64,000 nucleotides of DNA from Salinivibrio kushneri (GTDB lineage: Bacteria > Pseudomonadota > Gammaproteobacteria > Enterobacterales > Vibrionaceae), in contig NZ_CP040021.1 of NCBI RefSeq assembly GCF_005280275.1, forward strand, positions 2,691,001 to 2,755,000, in the 5' to 3' direction. A program made the position numbers and the translations under genes. The number at the start of each line of letters is the position of its first letter. Within the stretch, counting starts at the first letter, position 1. The notes beneath the pieces are model-generated. The model was not told the origin of the DNA. It searched no databases and saw nothing but the letters and a program-made list of their open reading frames with translations. Below, one piece after another: positions 30,031 through 40,461 of this stretch.

Positions 30031-30666
30031 GTGCGGGTTATCTTTCTGTTTGCTATCGGCTTAACCCTACTCACCGGCTGTCAGTCTGCCTATTACTCAG
30101 CCATGGAGCAAGTGGGCATCCATAAACGCGATATCATGGTCGACAGAGTCGAAGACGCGTCTGATGCGCAGCAAGCGGCGCAATCTCAGTTTAAAAATGC
30201 ACGGCAAGCTTTGAGCCAGCTCACCCAGTTTGACGGTGGGGAGCTACAAGCCGCCTACGACGCAGTGGATAGCCAGTATCAAACAAGCCATGAAGCCGTC
30301 ACCCGCGTGCGTGAACGCATCGATGCCCTTGAGTCTGTCTCTGAAGCGCTGTTTGATGAGTGGGAAGACGAATTAGACTTGTACACCAATCAACGCCTGC
30401 AGCGTGATAGTGAGCAGCGCTTACGCCAGACTCGTGAGGAATACGAGCGACTGCGTGATGCCATGCGTCGTGCCGAACAAACCATGACACCGGTACTGAA
30501 CACGCTGCAAGATAACCGGCTTTATCTCAAACACAACCTCAATGCCCGCGCAATTGGTGCGTTACAAGGTGAGCTGGATGCCCTTTCGGGCGAGATAGAC
30601 CGCGCAGTCGCTGACATGCAACGCGCCATCCAAGCGTCAAATCGCTTTATCCAAACCCTCAATTAA
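30031..30666 (+). CDS. DUF2959 lipoprotein
   Basis: A 211-aa lipoprotein. The lipobox LLTGC places the lipidated Cys near residue 17 of the signal peptide. The mature protein is a long, charged helical coiled-coil (heptad-like Ala/Leu/Gln, about 35-200), predicted to be periplasmic. I start at the GTG at 30031 because AAGGAG lies 6 nt upstream. The ATG at 30013 would place that ribosome site inside the gene. Function unknown. Confidence 0.85.
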   Translation: MRVIFLFAIGLTLLTGCQSAYYSAMEQVGIHKRDIMVDRVEDASDAQQAAQSQFKNARQALSQLTQFDGGELQAAYDAVDSQYQTSHEAVTRVRERIDALESVSEALFDEWEDELDLYTNQRLQRDSEQRLRQTREEYERLRDAMRRAEQTMTPVLNTLQDNRLYLKHNLNARAIGALQGELDALSGEIDRAVADMQRAIQASNRFIQTLN

Positions 30667-30675
30667 ACGCTAGCC

Positions 30676-30703
30676 AATAAAAAAGGCACCCGAGGATGCC
30701 CTT
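30676..30703. terminator. Weak bidirectional terminator between DUF2959 gene and typA
   Basis: Imperfect stem AAAAGGCA/TGCCCTTT with an A-run before and TTTGT after, between two convergent genes. The stem has one bulge, so termination may be partial. Confidence 0.5.
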
Positions 30704-30733
30704 TGTCCATATCGCGCGGTGATGCCCGCGTGA

Positions 30734-32560
30734 TTAACCTTTACGACCTGCGCGCTTACGCTCGGTTTCGGTCAATAGCTTCTTACGGATACGAATGCTC
30801 TCCGGCGTCGCTTCAACCAGTTCATCATCATCGATAAACTCAAGCGCCTGCTCCAAGGTGTACTTGATCGCTGGGCTTAATACCTGCGCGTCATCGGTCC
30901 CTGAGGCACGAACGTTGGTCAGCTGCTTACCTTTCAAGCAGTTAACTGTCAGGTCGTTGGCACGATTATGAATACCAATCACCTGACCTTCGTATACTTC
31001 GTCACCGTGCTCGGCAAACAAGCGTCCGCGGTCTTGCAAGTTAAATAGGGCGTAAGTCAGTGCTTTACCCGCTGCGTTTGAGATCAACACACCATTAATG
31101 CGCTGGCCTATATCTCCACCTTTGTACTTACCGTAGTGGTCAAAGGTATGATAAATCAGGCCTGAGCCCGAGGTCAGCGTTAAGAACTCTGTTTGGAAAC
31201 CAATCAGGCCACGAGATGGCATCACAAAGTCCATGCGCACACGGCCTTTGCCGTCTGGTAGCATGTTCGTCAGCTCACCTTTACGCAGGCCGATGCTTTC
31301 CATCACGCCACCTTGATGCTCTTCCAGTACGTCAATGGTCACCGTCTCAAACGGTTCGAGTTTCTCGCCGTTTTCTTCTTTGATGATCACTTCTGGGCGC
31401 GATACCGCCAGCTCAAAGCCTTCACGGCGCATGTTCTCGATCAAAATCGACAAGTGCAATTCACCACGGCCAGAGACACGGAATTTATCCGGGTTATCTG
31501 TCTCTTCCACGCGCAGTGCCACGTTGTGAACCAACTCTTTTTGCAGACGCTCAAGAATGTTACGTGAAGTGACGTATTTACCTTCCAGCCCTGCAAACGG
31601 TGAGGTATTGACCTGGAAAGTCATGGTCACAGTGGGCTCATCCACAGTCAGTGCGGGCAGCGCTTCGACATTGCTTGGATCGCAAATCGTGTCTGAGATT
31701 TTCAGCTCACCCAAACCGGTAATCGCAATAATGTCGCCGGCAGAGGCTTCATCAACGTCATGACGCTCAAGGCCCATGTAGCCTAAAACACTGCCCACTT
31801 TGCCATTACGCTTGCTGCCATCGGCGCTTACAATCGTCACTTGCTGATTCGGCTTAACCGAACCTCGGGTGATACGACCCACGCCAATAACCCCCACATA
31901 GGAGTTGTAGTCCAGCTGAGACACCTGCATTTGTAGTGGCGTGGTGATATCAACGTCAGGCGCGTCAACGTTATCAACGATCGCGTTGAACAACGGCTCC
32001 ATATCCTCGCCTTCTGTGGTTTCTTCTAGACTCGCCCAGCCGTTAAGGGCTGACGCATAAACCACTTGGAAATCCAATTGCTCATCGGATGCACCTAATG
32101 TGTCAAACAAATCAAACACTTGATCCATCACCCAATCCGGGCGCGCACCTGGGCGGTCAATCTTGTTGATAACCACAATCGGCTTTAGGCCATGAGAGAA
32201 GGCTTTTTGGGTCACAAAACGGGTTTGCGGCATTGGACCGTCTACTGCGTCCACCACCAGCAATACCGAATCAACCATCGACATGATGCGCTCAACTTCA
32301 CCACCAAAGTCGGCGTGTCCCGGCGTATCAACGATGTTAATGCGGTAGTCATTCCAGTTAATGGCCGTGTTCTTGGCCAAGATGGTAATGCCACGCTCTT
32401 TCTCAATGTCGTTTGAGTCCATGACACGCTCTTCCACCTCACCGCGGGAAGCCAGCGTACCGGATTGCTGCAGCAGCTTATCCACTAGCGTGGTTTTACC
32501 GTGGTCAACGTGGGCAATAATGGCGATATTTCTTAATTTATCTGTCTGTATGTTGGTCAT
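30734..32560 (-). CDS. typA: Ribosome-associated GTPase TypA/BipA
   Basis: Translational GTPase that assists 50S assembly and growth at low temperature in E. coli. 608 aa. G1 [10 protein letters not shown] (about 16-25), G3 [11 protein letters not shown] and G4 [13 protein letters not shown] are intact. The EF-G-like domains II, III, V and the BipA-specific C-terminal domain complete it. It precedes glnA divergently, as in E. coli. Confidence 0.97.
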   Translation of the reverse strand: MTNIQTDKLRNIAIIAHVDHGKTTLVDKLLQQSGTLASRGEVEERVMDSNDIEKERGITILAKNTAINWNDYRINIVDTPGHADFGGEVERIMSMVDSVLLVVDAVDGPMPQTRFVTQKAFSHGLKPIVVINKIDRPGARPDWVMDQVFDLFDTLGASDEQLDFQVVYASALNGWASLEETTEGEDMEPLFNAIVDNVDAPDVDITTPLQMQVSQLDYNSYVGVIGVGRITRGSVKPNQQVTIVSADGSKRNGKVGSVLGYMGLERHDVDEASAGDIIAITGLGELKISDTICDPSNVEALPALTVDEPTVTMTFQVNTSPFAGLEGKYVTSRNILERLQKELVHNVALRVEETDNPDKFRVSGRGELHLSILIENMRREGFELAVSRPEVIIKEENGEKLEPFETVTIDVLEEHQGGVMESIGLRKGELTNMLPDGKGRVRMDFVMPSRGLIGFQTEFLTLTSGSGLIYHTFDHYGKYKGGDIGQRINGVLISNAAGKALTYALFNLQDRGRLFAEHGDEVYEGQVIGIHNRANDLTVNCLKGKQLTNVRASGTDDAQVLSPAIKYTLEQALEFIDDDELVEATPESIRIRKKLLTETERKRAGRKG

Positions 32561-32711
32561 GGACTCTCTTTTTCACTCGATAGACGGGGCGCGCGCCGAA
32601 GTTGGCAAGCTATGCTAACACGACGGCACCGCCACCTGATTAAAAAAACGGCCGTAATGTACCAGATTTTGTCGCAAAACCCACCTTATTATGTGAATTG
32701 GCTCACCGTCC

Positions 32712-32728
32712 CCCGGGTTTCACCCGGG
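32712..32728. other. Strong hairpin in the typA-glnA intergenic region
   Basis: CCCGGGTTTCACCCGGG folds as a 7-bp GC stem with a 3-nt loop, about 150 bp upstream of typA and 350 bp upstream of glnA. No T-run accompanies it on either strand, so a terminator role is doubtful. No other feature is evident between 32561 and 32848. Confidence 0.4.
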
Positions 32729-32848
32729 CACAACTGGTTATTTATTGTGCAAATACAAGGATTCATCGTGATTGGGGAAAAAATGAATTTTTAAAGACCG
32801 CCCACACTCTTGTCATGTAATGTCTGCTACAAAGAGGGGGGCGACGCA

Positions 32849-32865
32849 TGCACGCATCTCGTGCA
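32849..32865 (+). promoter_or_regulatory. NtrC enhancer site 1 for glnA
   Basis: TGCACGCATCTCGTGCA is a palindromic 17-mer with the half-sites TGCAC and GTGCA of the NtrC (GlnG) box. It lies about 150 bp upstream of the sigma-54 promoter. Confidence 0.75.
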
Positions 32866-32910
32866 AAGCGACGCACCGTCTTTGCCCCTTGCACCAGATG
32901 CGATCAAAGG

Positions 32911-32927
32911 CGCACCATGATGGTGCA
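32911..32927 (+). promoter_or_regulatory. NtrC enhancer site 2 for glnA
   Basis: CGCACCATGATGGTGCA differs at one end base from a near-ideal NtrC box (TGCACCAWWWTGGTGCA). It lies about 90 bp upstream of the sigma-54 -24 element, a spacing like the E. coli glnA enhancers. Confidence 0.85.
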
Positions 32928-32999
32928 AATTGCACGCTTTTGAACAAGGCTGCACACGATTTTATCGCGTTAAACGCCGTTTGGCGCGGCTTAAAATTG

Positions 33000-33016
33000 T
33001 TGGCACGGTTTTCGCT
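33000..33016 (+). promoter_or_regulatory. Sigma-54 promoter of glnA (glnAp2-like)
   Basis: TTGGCACGGTTTTCGCTTTG has -24 TGGCAC and -12 TCGC at sigma-54 spacing, almost identical to the E. coli glnAp2 promoter. It sits about 60 nt before the glnA ATG. With the two NtrC sites upstream, transcription should rise under nitrogen limitation. Confidence 0.9.
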
Positions 33017-33077
33017 TTGTCATGCAGCAAGGAGCCAACGCGCTATTTACTCAATTTGACACCGGAGGTTATTTCAC

Positions 33078-34487
33078 ATGTCAGTAGAAAACGTGCTCGC
33101 ACTGATCCAAGAAAACGAGGTGAAATTCATCGACCTGCGCTTTACCGATACCAAAGGTAAAGAGCAACATGTTTCTATCCCCTCGCATCAAATTGATGAT
33201 GACTTCTTTGAAGAAGGCAAAATGTTTGATGGCTCATCGGTCGCGGGCTGGAAAGGCATTAATGAATCAGACATGGTGATGATGCCAGACGCCAGTTCGG
33301 CCGTGCTTGACCCCTTTACCGAGGAAAGCACCCTGAATATCCGTTGTGACATTCTCGAGCCCTCAACCATGCAAGGCTACGACCGTGATCCTCGCTCGAT
33401 TGCTAAACGTGCAGAAGATTACATGCGCGCATCTGGCATCGCCGACACCGTATTGATCGGTCCTGAACCAGAGTTCTTCTTATTCGATGACGTTAAATTT
33501 GCCACCGATATGGCCGGCTCGTTCTATAAAATTGACGACGTCGAGGCAAGCTGGAACTCAGGTACCGCCCTCGAAGGGGGAAACAAAGGTCACCGTCCAG
33601 GCGTAAAAGGCGGCTACTTCCCGGTTGCCCCCGTTGACTCATCACAAGACATCCGCTCTGCCATGTCATTAGTGATGGAAGAAATGGGCCTAGTAGTTGA
33701 AGCGCACCACCACGAGGTGGCGACAGCAGGTCAGAATGAAATTGCTACCCGTTTCAACACCTTGACCACCAAAGCCGACGAAATCCAAATCTATAAATAC
33801 GTGGTGCATAACGTTGCGCACGCCTTTGGTAAAACGGCAACCTTTATGCCTAAGCCACTGGTTGGTGACAACGGCTCAGGGATGCACGTCCACCAGTCGC
33901 TTGCCAAAGATGGGCAAAACCTGTTTGCCGGTGATAAATATGGCGGCTTGTCTGAAACCGCGCTGTATTATATTGGCGGTGTCATCAAACACGCACGTGC
34001 GATCAACGCCTTCGCCAACGCCTCAACCAACTCGTATAAGCGTCTGGTCCCAGGCTTTGAAGCACCGGTTATGTTGGCTTACTCGGCACGTAACCGCTCA
34101 GCATCAATCCGTATCCCAGTGGTGCCGAGCCCGAAAGCTCGCCGTATTGAGCTGCGCTTTGCCGATCCAACGGCCAACCCTTATCTCTGCTTCGCCGCCA
34201 TGCTAATGGCTGGCCTCGACGGGATTAAAAACAAGATCCACCCTGGCGATGCCATGGATAAAGACTTGTACGACTTGCCTGCAGAAGAAGCAGCGGAAAT
34301 CCCAACCGTCGCTGAGTCCCTTAAAGAGGCACTACAGGCCCTTGACGATGACCGCGAGTTCCTAACTGCTGGTGGTGTGTTCTCGGATGACTTCATTGAC
34401 TCTTACATCGCGCTGAAGGGCGAAGATGTTGAGCGTATCCAAATGACCACCCATCCCGTGGAATTCGAGCTGTACTACTCGGTATAA
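33078..34487 (+). CDS. glnA: Glutamine synthetase, type I
   Basis: ATP-dependent synthesis of glutamine from glutamate and ammonium; the main nitrogen-assimilation enzyme. 469 aa, as in E. coli. Motifs: [11 protein letters not shown] (about 51-61), the glutamate loop and metal residues in [21 protein letters not shown] and GMHVHQS. The adenylylation region with the target Tyr is DKDLYDLP (about 393-400), so GlnE control is expected. ATG with GGAGG upstream. Head of a glnA-glnL-glnG group split by a terminator and a DUF4124 gene. Confidence 0.98.
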   Translation: MSVENVLALIQENEVKFIDLRFTDTKGKEQHVSIPSHQIDDDFFEEGKMFDGSSVAGWKGINESDMVMMPDASSAVLDPFTEESTLNIRCDILEPSTMQGYDRDPRSIAKRAEDYMRASGIADTVLIGPEPEFFLFDDVKFATDMAGSFYKIDDVEASWNSGTALEGGNKGHRPGVKGGYFPVAPVDSSQDIRSAMSLVMEEMGLVVEAHHHEVATAGQNEIATRFNTLTTKADEIQIYKYVVHNVAHAFGKTATFMPKPLVGDNGSGMHVHQSLAKDGQNLFAGDKYGGLSETALYYIGGVIKHARAINAFANASTNSYKRLVPGFEAPVMLAYSARNRSASIRIPVVPSPKARRIELRFADPTANPYLCFAAMLMAGLDGIKNKIHPGDAMDKDLYDLPAEEAAEIPTVAESLKEALQALDDDREFLTAGGVFSDDFIDSYIALKGEDVERIQMTTHPVEFELYYSV

Positions 34488-34509
34488 GCGCGCAAACAAC
34501 CCAAATTGT

Positions 34510-34535
34510 AGCCCACCTCGCAGGTGGGCTTTTTT
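34510..34535 (+). terminator. glnA terminator
   Basis: 9-bp stem AGCCCACCT/AGGTGGGCT with a 3-nt loop and five T. Located 23 bp after glnA, so most transcription should stop before glnL, as in E. coli. Confidence 0.9.
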
Positions 34536-34599
34536 GTGCTTTTTACCCGCGCCATCTCGCTTATCATTGCCAGTATCTGCAGATAAAAAAGGGGAAGCG

Positions 34600-35139
34600 A
34601 TGCGCTGGCTAACCATTATCGTGCTCAGCCTCACTGTCACCTGCCAGGCTGGCACGGTTTACCAATGGCAGGATCAAAACGGACAATGGCATATTAGTGA
34701 TCAGCCTCCCAACGCGCCCCACCAAGTGCGCCATTACGCGCCCTCGCCGGTATCGCCACCGTTAACGCAACCGCCGCAGACACCCCCCACGCCCACACAT
34801 CAATCAAACGTGACGATCACACTGGTTCACCCCAGTGATGGCGCGACGTTGCGCAGCAACCCCGGCAAGGTTTCCGTAAAAGCCATTCTGGCCCCGGCGG
34901 CGTCCCCAAGCGACCACGTGCAGCTGGTGATGGACGGTCAACCCGTTCAGGCTCACCCTGAGCAGACGCGCAGCGCCTCACAGCTCACACTGCAATGGCA
35001 CCTCGGCCCGGTAGACAGAGGCACCCATCGCTTTAAAGTGCGCGTTTTAGAAAACGGCAAGATAATTGCATCGTCCTCTGAACATCAGGTGTATTTGCAT
35101 CGCGCCCACGTGAATCAGCCACATCGCGCGCATGATTAA
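34600..35139 (+). CDS. DUF4124 domain secreted protein
   Basis: 179 aa from the ATG at 34600, preceded by GGGGAAG; an earlier in-frame ATG lies in the glnA terminator. A signal peptide ends at about residue 17 (TVTCQA/G). The mature N-terminus GTVYQWQDQNGQWHISD is the DUF4124 hallmark. A Pro/Thr-rich linker (about 48-68) and an immunoglobulin-like C-terminal module (about 70-165) follow. Found next to glnL in many vibrios; function unknown, periplasmic. Confidence 0.85.
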   Translation: MRWLTIIVLSLTVTCQAGTVYQWQDQNGQWHISDQPPNAPHQVRHYAPSPVSPPLTQPPQTPPTPTHQSNVTITLVHPSDGATLRSNPGKVSVKAILAPAASPSDHVQLVMDGQPVQAHPEQTRSASQLTLQWHLGPVDRGTHRFKVRVLENGKIIASSSEHQVYLHRAHVNQPHRAHD

Positions 35140-35204
35140 CCCATGACAACGCCGATGCATTCACAAACCCAGCAGTGCAAGCTGCATCAAGCAAGGATCT
35201 CGAT

Positions 35205-35230
35205 TACACTCAATGCACCAAATCAGTGCA
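35205..35230 (+). promoter_or_regulatory. glnL promoter -10 with overlapping NtrC site
   Basis: A -10-like TACACT (35205-35210) sits 19 bp before the codon ATG at 35249's leader. The 17-mer TGCACCAAATCAGTGCA (35214-35230) is a clear NtrC box covering the expected start of transcription. This arrangement fits NtrC repression of glnLp, as described for E. coli. Confidence 0.65.
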
Positions 35231-35248
35231 AACAAGGACGCAACACGG

Positions 35249-36313
35249 ATGGCACCCGCTCAACTGTTCGACCACCTCCTCACCGCCATTATTGTGGTGG
35301 ATAGCCAATGGCGTATTCAGTATGTCAACGCGGCCGCCGAGCAGCTGATGCATCAAAGTGCCAGGCGCTTGCTGACGCGGCCGCTCACCGAGCAAATTCA
35401 GCACGCCAGCGTCGACTGGGCACAAATTGCCAACACCACACGGGCGGGGCAGAGCTTGACGGACAGTGATGTGACCTGGGTGGTGGACGGTCAGCCACAA
35501 AAGGTGCAACTCAGTGCCAGTCCGCTATTTGATCAAGAGGACGAAGGGCGGCTGCTACTGGAAGTGAATGTGGTCAGCCAACAGCAAAGGATCAGTAAGG
35601 AGCTGACCCAAAAAGCACAACAACAAGCGGCAAAAGAGTTGGTACGCGGCTTGGCGCATGAAATAAAAAACCCTCTTGGCGGCTTACGCGGCGCGGCACA
35701 GCTGCTAGAAAAGATGCTGCCTGATGCGAGCTTAGCGGAATATACGCAAATTATTATCGAGCAAGCCGACCGATTGCGAAACTTAGTCGACCGTTTACTG
35801 GGACCACAGCGTCCTGGGTTGCGCCAACGACAAAATATTCACGTGGTATTGGAAAAAGTCCGCCAATTGATCAGCCTCGATAACCACGAAGGCATCCAGA
35901 TCATTCGCGATTATGACCCTAGCTTACCTGATTTTGAGATGGATCCTGAGCAGCTGGAGCAAGCGATTCTCAACGTCGCCACCAATGCGGCGGATGCGAT
36001 AAGTGGTCAGCCAAACGCGCGGCTCACCTTGCGCACGCGCACAGGCTTTCAAACCGTGATCCATGGCGAGCGTCACCGGGTGGTCGCGCAAATTGAAATC
36101 ATCGACAATGGGCCCGGGATTGCGCCGCATCTGCAAGACACCTTGTTCTACCCCATGGTCACCAGCAAGGCTGACGGCAATGGGCTTGGACTCGCCATCA
36201 CTCATCATTTAATCGATCAGCATCAAGGGAAAATTGACGTGAATAGCTGGCCAGGCCATACCTGCTTCACCATCCAATTGCCAATCATAGAAAAGGACAC
36301 GCCACATGAGTAA
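35249..36313 (+). CDS. glnL: Nitrogen-regulation sensor kinase NtrB
   Basis: Cytosolic histidine kinase/phosphatase controlled by PII; phosphorylates NtrC. I start at the ATG at 35249 (354 aa; E. coli 349), with AAGGA upstream. The earlier in-frame ATG at 35213 lies inside an NtrC box and has no ribosome site. PAS domain about 5-110; H-box GLAHEIKNPLGG with catalytic His137; N, G1 and G2 ATP motifs DNGPGIAPHLQ and GNGLGLAI. Overlaps glnG by 8 bp. Confidence 0.95.
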   Translation: MAPAQLFDHLLTAIIVVDSQWRIQYVNAAAEQLMHQSARRLLTRPLTEQIQHASVDWAQIANTTRAGQSLTDSDVTWVVDGQPQKVQLSASPLFDQEDEGRLLLEVNVVSQQQRISKELTQKAQQQAAKELVRGLAHEIKNPLGGLRGAAQLLEKMLPDASLAEYTQIIIEQADRLRNLVDRLLGPQRPGLRQRQNIHVVLEKVRQLISLDNHEGIQIIRDYDPSLPDFEMDPEQLEQAILNVATNAADAISGQPNARLTLRTRTGFQTVIHGERHRVVAQIEIIDNGPGIAPHLQDTLFYPMVTSKADGNGLGLAITHHLIDQHQGKIDVNSWPGHTCFTIQLPIIEKDTPHE

Positions 36314-37715
36314 AGGGACCATTTGGATTGTTGATGATGACAGCTCTATTCGTTGGGTGATGGAGCGCACCCTCAGTGCTGCCGGCCTCACCTGCGATAC
36401 GTTTAGCAATGCTGAAAATGTACTCAGTGCCCTGCATGAACGTCGCCCTGATGTGTTGGTCTCCGATATTCGCATGCCAGGTAGCGATGGGCTGGCGCTG
36501 CTAAAAGCGGTACATGAGCAACATCCTGACTTACCTGTGATCATCATGACCGCGCACTCGGATTTAGATGCCGCGGTCAACGCCTACCAAAAAGGCGCGT
36601 TTGAATACCTGCCCAAGCCGTTCGATATTGATGAAGCGCTGGCCCTGGTTGAGCGCGCGCTGGCCCACTATAAAGAGCAGCAAAAGCAACAAACGTCACG
36701 ACAGCCGCAAACACAGACACCCGAGATCATCGGCGAGGCTCCCGCGATGCAAGAAGTGTTTCGCGCCATTGGCCGGCTGTCACGCTCCTCGATTTCGGTA
36801 TTAATCAATGGTGAGTCGGGTACAGGTAAGGAGCTGGTCGCCCAAGCGCTACATCGTCATAGTCCGCGGACCAATCAAGCCTTTATCGCGCTGAATATGG
36901 CCGCCATTCCCAAAGACTTGATTGAATCTGAGCTGTTTGGTCATGAAAAAGGGGCGTTTACGGGGGCCAACGCGGTCAGGCAAGGACGCTTTGAGCAAGC
37001 CAATGGCGGCACCCTCTTTTTGGATGAAATTGGCGATATGCCATTGGATGTGCAAACGCGTTTACTGCGTGTGCTGGCGGATGGTCAATTCTATCGGGTC
37101 GGCGGTCACGCGGCGGTCGATGTGGATGTACGCATTATCGCTGCGACCCACCAAGATCTTGAACGCTTGGTGACAGAAGGCAGTTTCCGAGACGACTTGT
37201 TTCACCGCTTGAACGTGATCCGCGTTCATCTACCCTCACTCAAAGACAGGCGCCAAGATATTCCCCAGCTGTGTCAGCATTTTCTTGCCCGCGCGGCCAA
37301 AGAGCTGGATGTCGAAGCCAAGCAACTCCACCCAGACACAGAAACCATGATGAGCCAGTTACCTTGGCCGGGTAACGTCCGCCAGCTAGAAAACACCTGC
37401 CGCTGGCTGACCGTGATGGCCAGCAGTAAGGAGGTGCTGCCCTCCGATCTCCCAAGGGAGCTGCTCAACCAGCCAAGTGCTATGACCGACAATGAAGCCC
37501 ATGATTGGCAGCAGGCTCTCACGTATTGGGCGCAAGATGCGATAACACAAGGACAACATGGTATTTTGCAACAAGCGCTCCCCAGTGTTGAACGCATCTT
37601 GTTACAATCGGCGCTCAAGCACACGCATGGTCACAAACAAGAGGCAGCTAAAATTTTAGGGTGGGGGCGTAATACCCTGACACGTAAACTCAAAGAGCTA
37701 AATATTGAGTCGTAA
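36306..37715 (+). CDS. glnG: Nitrogen-regulation response regulator NtrC
   Basis: Sigma-54-dependent activator, 469 aa, same length as E. coli. Receiver domain with phosphorylation site Asp54 (SDIRMPG). AAA+ domain with Walker A GESGTGKE and the sigma-54 contact GAFTGA (both present), then a Fis-type helix-turn-helix near the C-terminus ([22 protein letters not shown]). Binding sites for it are predicted upstream of glnA and glnL. Confidence 0.98.
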   Translation: MSKGTIWIVDDDSSIRWVMERTLSAAGLTCDTFSNAENVLSALHERRPDVLVSDIRMPGSDGLALLKAVHEQHPDLPVIIMTAHSDLDAAVNAYQKGAFEYLPKPFDIDEALALVERALAHYKEQQKQQTSRQPQTQTPEIIGEAPAMQEVFRAIGRLSRSSISVLINGESGTGKELVAQALHRHSPRTNQAFIALNMAAIPKDLIESELFGHEKGAFTGANAVRQGRFEQANGGTLFLDEIGDMPLDVQTRLLRVLADGQFYRVGGHAAVDVDVRIIAATHQDLERLVTEGSFRDDLFHRLNVIRVHLPSLKDRRQDIPQLCQHFLARAAKELDVEAKQLHPDTETMMSQLPWPGNVRQLENTCRWLTVMASSKEVLPSDLPRELLNQPSAMTDNEAHDWQQALTYWAQDAITQGQHGILQQALPSVERILLQSALKHTHGHKQEAAKILGWGRNTLTRKLKELNIES

Positions 37716-37826
37716 CTCATTATTGAAACTGACACTCTTTGAACCTCTGCTAAATTTAAGTAAAGAGATTGAGGTAAAATCTAACAATCATGTTGTTTTT
37801 TTTATAAGAGTAAAGTTGCTGTCCTG

Positions 37827-40379
37827 ATGAGAAACTTACGCCCATTGTCGATACGCGCTGCCGTGATGCTCCCCGTGTTTCTCGTCCTAACACTCACGCT
37901 GGTCGTGATCATTATTACCATCAACAACCACTATCGCGCCAGCTCGCAATTTGTCGGTAAGTTATTACTCGAGGATTACTCCGTCGGTATCGAGCGAGAC
38001 TTGCGCCAGTATCTTGTTCATCCATTTAATGCCAATATATTCGTTGCCGACAGCCTTGCCGCTCGGCTGGCCGACACGCCAACGACTGACGCAGGGCTGC
38101 GTGATTACCTTCTCAATAGCTACACCTCTCTCTATCAAGCCATGCCTCACATGCAGGCACTCGGTATCGGGGTCGATGCTGAGGGCGAGTATTTTGGCTA
38201 TCGTAAAAGCCAAGCTGGTCAGTATATTTTGATGGAACAAAGTGACGCGACCCAGGGTGCGCTGCGGATTTTTGATGGCCGCACCCCACACGCCAACGTC
38301 ATTTATCAAGACAACCACTACGATCCACGCATCCGACCATGGTACATTCCTGCTTTCAATCGTGAGCAGCCACGCTGGACCGACATTTACCGTGATGCCG
38401 ATGAGGTCGGTGAAGTCTCCTTATCGGCGATTGCCCCGGTAATGGTCGACGATAATGTGTGGGGCGTGGTCGCCAGCGACATCAAGCTCAATGCGTTTAA
38501 CCGCTTCTTAAGTGAGCGTCAACAAAAACTTGGGGGGGCATTATTTATTGTCGACGATGAGGGTCGGATGATCGCCCACAGTGGCCAAGAGAGCCCCAGC
38601 AATATCTTGCATTTTCCCGATATTAGCCATAACCCAGTCCTCGATAATACCATTAGTCAGGTCGCAAACGCGTGGCCGCCCGAACCCGGCCGTTTAGGCA
38701 AGCCCTTTAGTTTCAATATTGCCGACAAGGGCCATTTTTATGGCACCATTAAACAAGTGGCGATGCCCGCTCCCTTTCAGCATCAATGGTATGTAGTGGT
38801 CGCACTGCCCGATCAGCTACTGTTAAAAAACCTGCTAAGCCAGCAAGAGATCAGCATTTATCTGGTGATGACCATGGCACTGATCGGGCTTGCGGTGGTG
38901 TATTTCATTATACGCCAACTGACTCGCCCATTGAGAGACACCGCTGAAGCGGCAGCCAAACTGGCATCGGGCAACTTGACTTACCGCATCAATACGCCCG
39001 CAAGCCTGCGGGAAATCTCGATACTCAAAGAAGCATTTAACAATATGTCGGTCAAGTTACAGCAGTCGTTCAATGCACTGCGCCAACAAGTCCGCCAAGA
39101 TAACCTCACGCAACTCTATACGCGTGAAGGCTTGATTGAACAGGCTGCTGGCTTGCGCTATCACGCCCCCAATACCTTGGTGATTTTGGGGATCAACGGC
39201 TTTCGCAACATTAATGATAGCCTTGGACAAGAAGGCGGGGACACGCTTTTATGCGCGATCGCCGATCGACTCAGCGCCCTCTCCGATGGCTCTGGGATGC
39301 TACTGGCACGCGTGCGTGGCGATGAGTTCGCCGTTCTCGCCCCCAATACCACTAACCGCACGCAATCAGAGGCATTGGTCGATCAGTTACTGAGTTTGTT
39401 TAAGCGCCCTGTCACCATTGGCAACGATGATGTTTTGGTCGACGCGTGTGCGGGGGTCGTCTTTGGCTACACCTTTGGCGATGCCATTTATGAAGGCCTT
39501 GATCACGCCGGTCTCGCATTGAGCGAAGCCAAACGCAGTGAAACAGCGATGTATGTGTACTTTGAAGCCAATATGCAGGCACGGATTCAAGAGCAATCAA
39601 GGCTCCTCCTCGAGCTTCATCACGCCGTACAGCATCATCAATTTGAGGTGTATTACCAACCCTTTGTCCGCTTGCTTGATGGCCGCTTCTGCGGCGCGGA
39701 AGCCTTGGTGCGCTGGCGCCACCCTACGCGTGGCATGGTCTCCCCGGCTGATTTTATTCCCGTCGCCGAGCAAAGTGGCTTGATCAATCAAATCGGCATG
39801 CAGGTACTCGAGCAAGCCGCTTATGACACCGTGGCGCAGATTCAAAAAGGCTTGTGGCCAGCCAATTATCAGCTGCACGTGAATTTATCCGCACGTCAGC
39901 TACTGTCGGCCGACTTTATCGACAAACTGCAAAGCGTGCTGGATCGTACCCAACTGCCAGCGGAGAATTTAACCTTGGAGATCACTGAGTCACAGCTGAT
40001 GAGTCATGAGCACTTAGCGACCTCAGGGTTAACCAAAATCCGCGCGCTAGGAATTAAAATTGCTATCGATGACTTTGGCACCGGCTATTCATCGCTGGCA
40101 TACCTTCACCAAATGGCGTTTGACAGCCTTAAGATTGATCGCAGTTTCGTTCACTCGATGACCGAAAACAGCACTAACCAGCGCATCATTGAAGCCGTGG
40201 TTGCCATGACACGCGGTATGGATGTGCACCTGGTGGCCGAGGGCATAGAAACCCAGGAAGAAGCCGAACGGCTGCGTGACATTGGTTGCCACTTTGCACA
40301 AGGCTTCTTGTTTGCTAAACCCCTCCCCTTGGCGGAACAACCAACAGAACGGGTAACGGATAAGCTCCCCACGCGATAG
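37827..40379 (+). CDS. Cache-HAMP-GGDEF-EAL cyclic-di-GMP enzyme
   Basis: An 850-aa membrane sensor. Membrane helix (about 12-32), periplasmic Cache domain (about 50-330), second helix (about 347-367) and HAMP (about 368-420) precede the output. The GGDEF domain has a degenerate motif, RGDEF, and lacks the usual first Gly, so cyclase activity is doubtful. The EAL domain is intact ([29 protein letters not shown]). I predict a c-di-GMP phosphodiesterase responding to an unknown periplasmic ligand. Starts 111 bp after glnG. Confidence 0.93.
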   Translation: MRNLRPLSIRAAVMLPVFLVLTLTLVVIIITINNHYRASSQFVGKLLLEDYSVGIERDLRQYLVHPFNANIFVADSLAARLADTPTTDAGLRDYLLNSYTSLYQAMPHMQALGIGVDAEGEYFGYRKSQAGQYILMEQSDATQGALRIFDGRTPHANVIYQDNHYDPRIRPWYIPAFNREQPRWTDIYRDADEVGEVSLSAIAPVMVDDNVWGVVASDIKLNAFNRFLSERQQKLGGALFIVDDEGRMIAHSGQESPSNILHFPDISHNPVLDNTISQVANAWPPEPGRLGKPFSFNIADKGHFYGTIKQVAMPAPFQHQWYVVVALPDQLLLKNLLSQQEISIYLVMTMALIGLAVVYFIIRQLTRPLRDTAEAAAKLASGNLTYRINTPASLREISILKEAFNNMSVKLQQSFNALRQQVRQDNLTQLYTREGLIEQAAGLRYHAPNTLVILGINGFRNINDSLGQEGGDTLLCAIADRLSALSDGSGMLLARVRGDEFAVLAPNTTNRTQSEALVDQLLSLFKRPVTIGNDDVLVDACAGVVFGYTFGDAIYEGLDHAGLALSEAKRSETAMYVYFEANMQARIQEQSRLLLELHHAVQHHQFEVYYQPFVRLLDGRFCGAEALVRWRHPTRGMVSPADFIPVAEQSGLINQIGMQVLEQAAYDTVAQIQKGLWPANYQLHVNLSARQLLSADFIDKLQSVLDRTQLPAENLTLEITESQLMSHEHLATSGLTKIRALGIKIAIDDFGTGYSSLAYLHQMAFDSLKIDRSFVHSMTENSTNQRIIEAVVAMTRGMDVHLVAEGIETQEEAERLRDIGCHFAQGFLFAKPLPLAEQPTERVTDKLPTR

Positions 40380-40461
40380 CTGTCACGCCATCGACACACT
40401 GACTACTGACGATAAGAGAGTCACTCGCTATACTGAGCCCCAACTCACCTGCTGGGAACCG

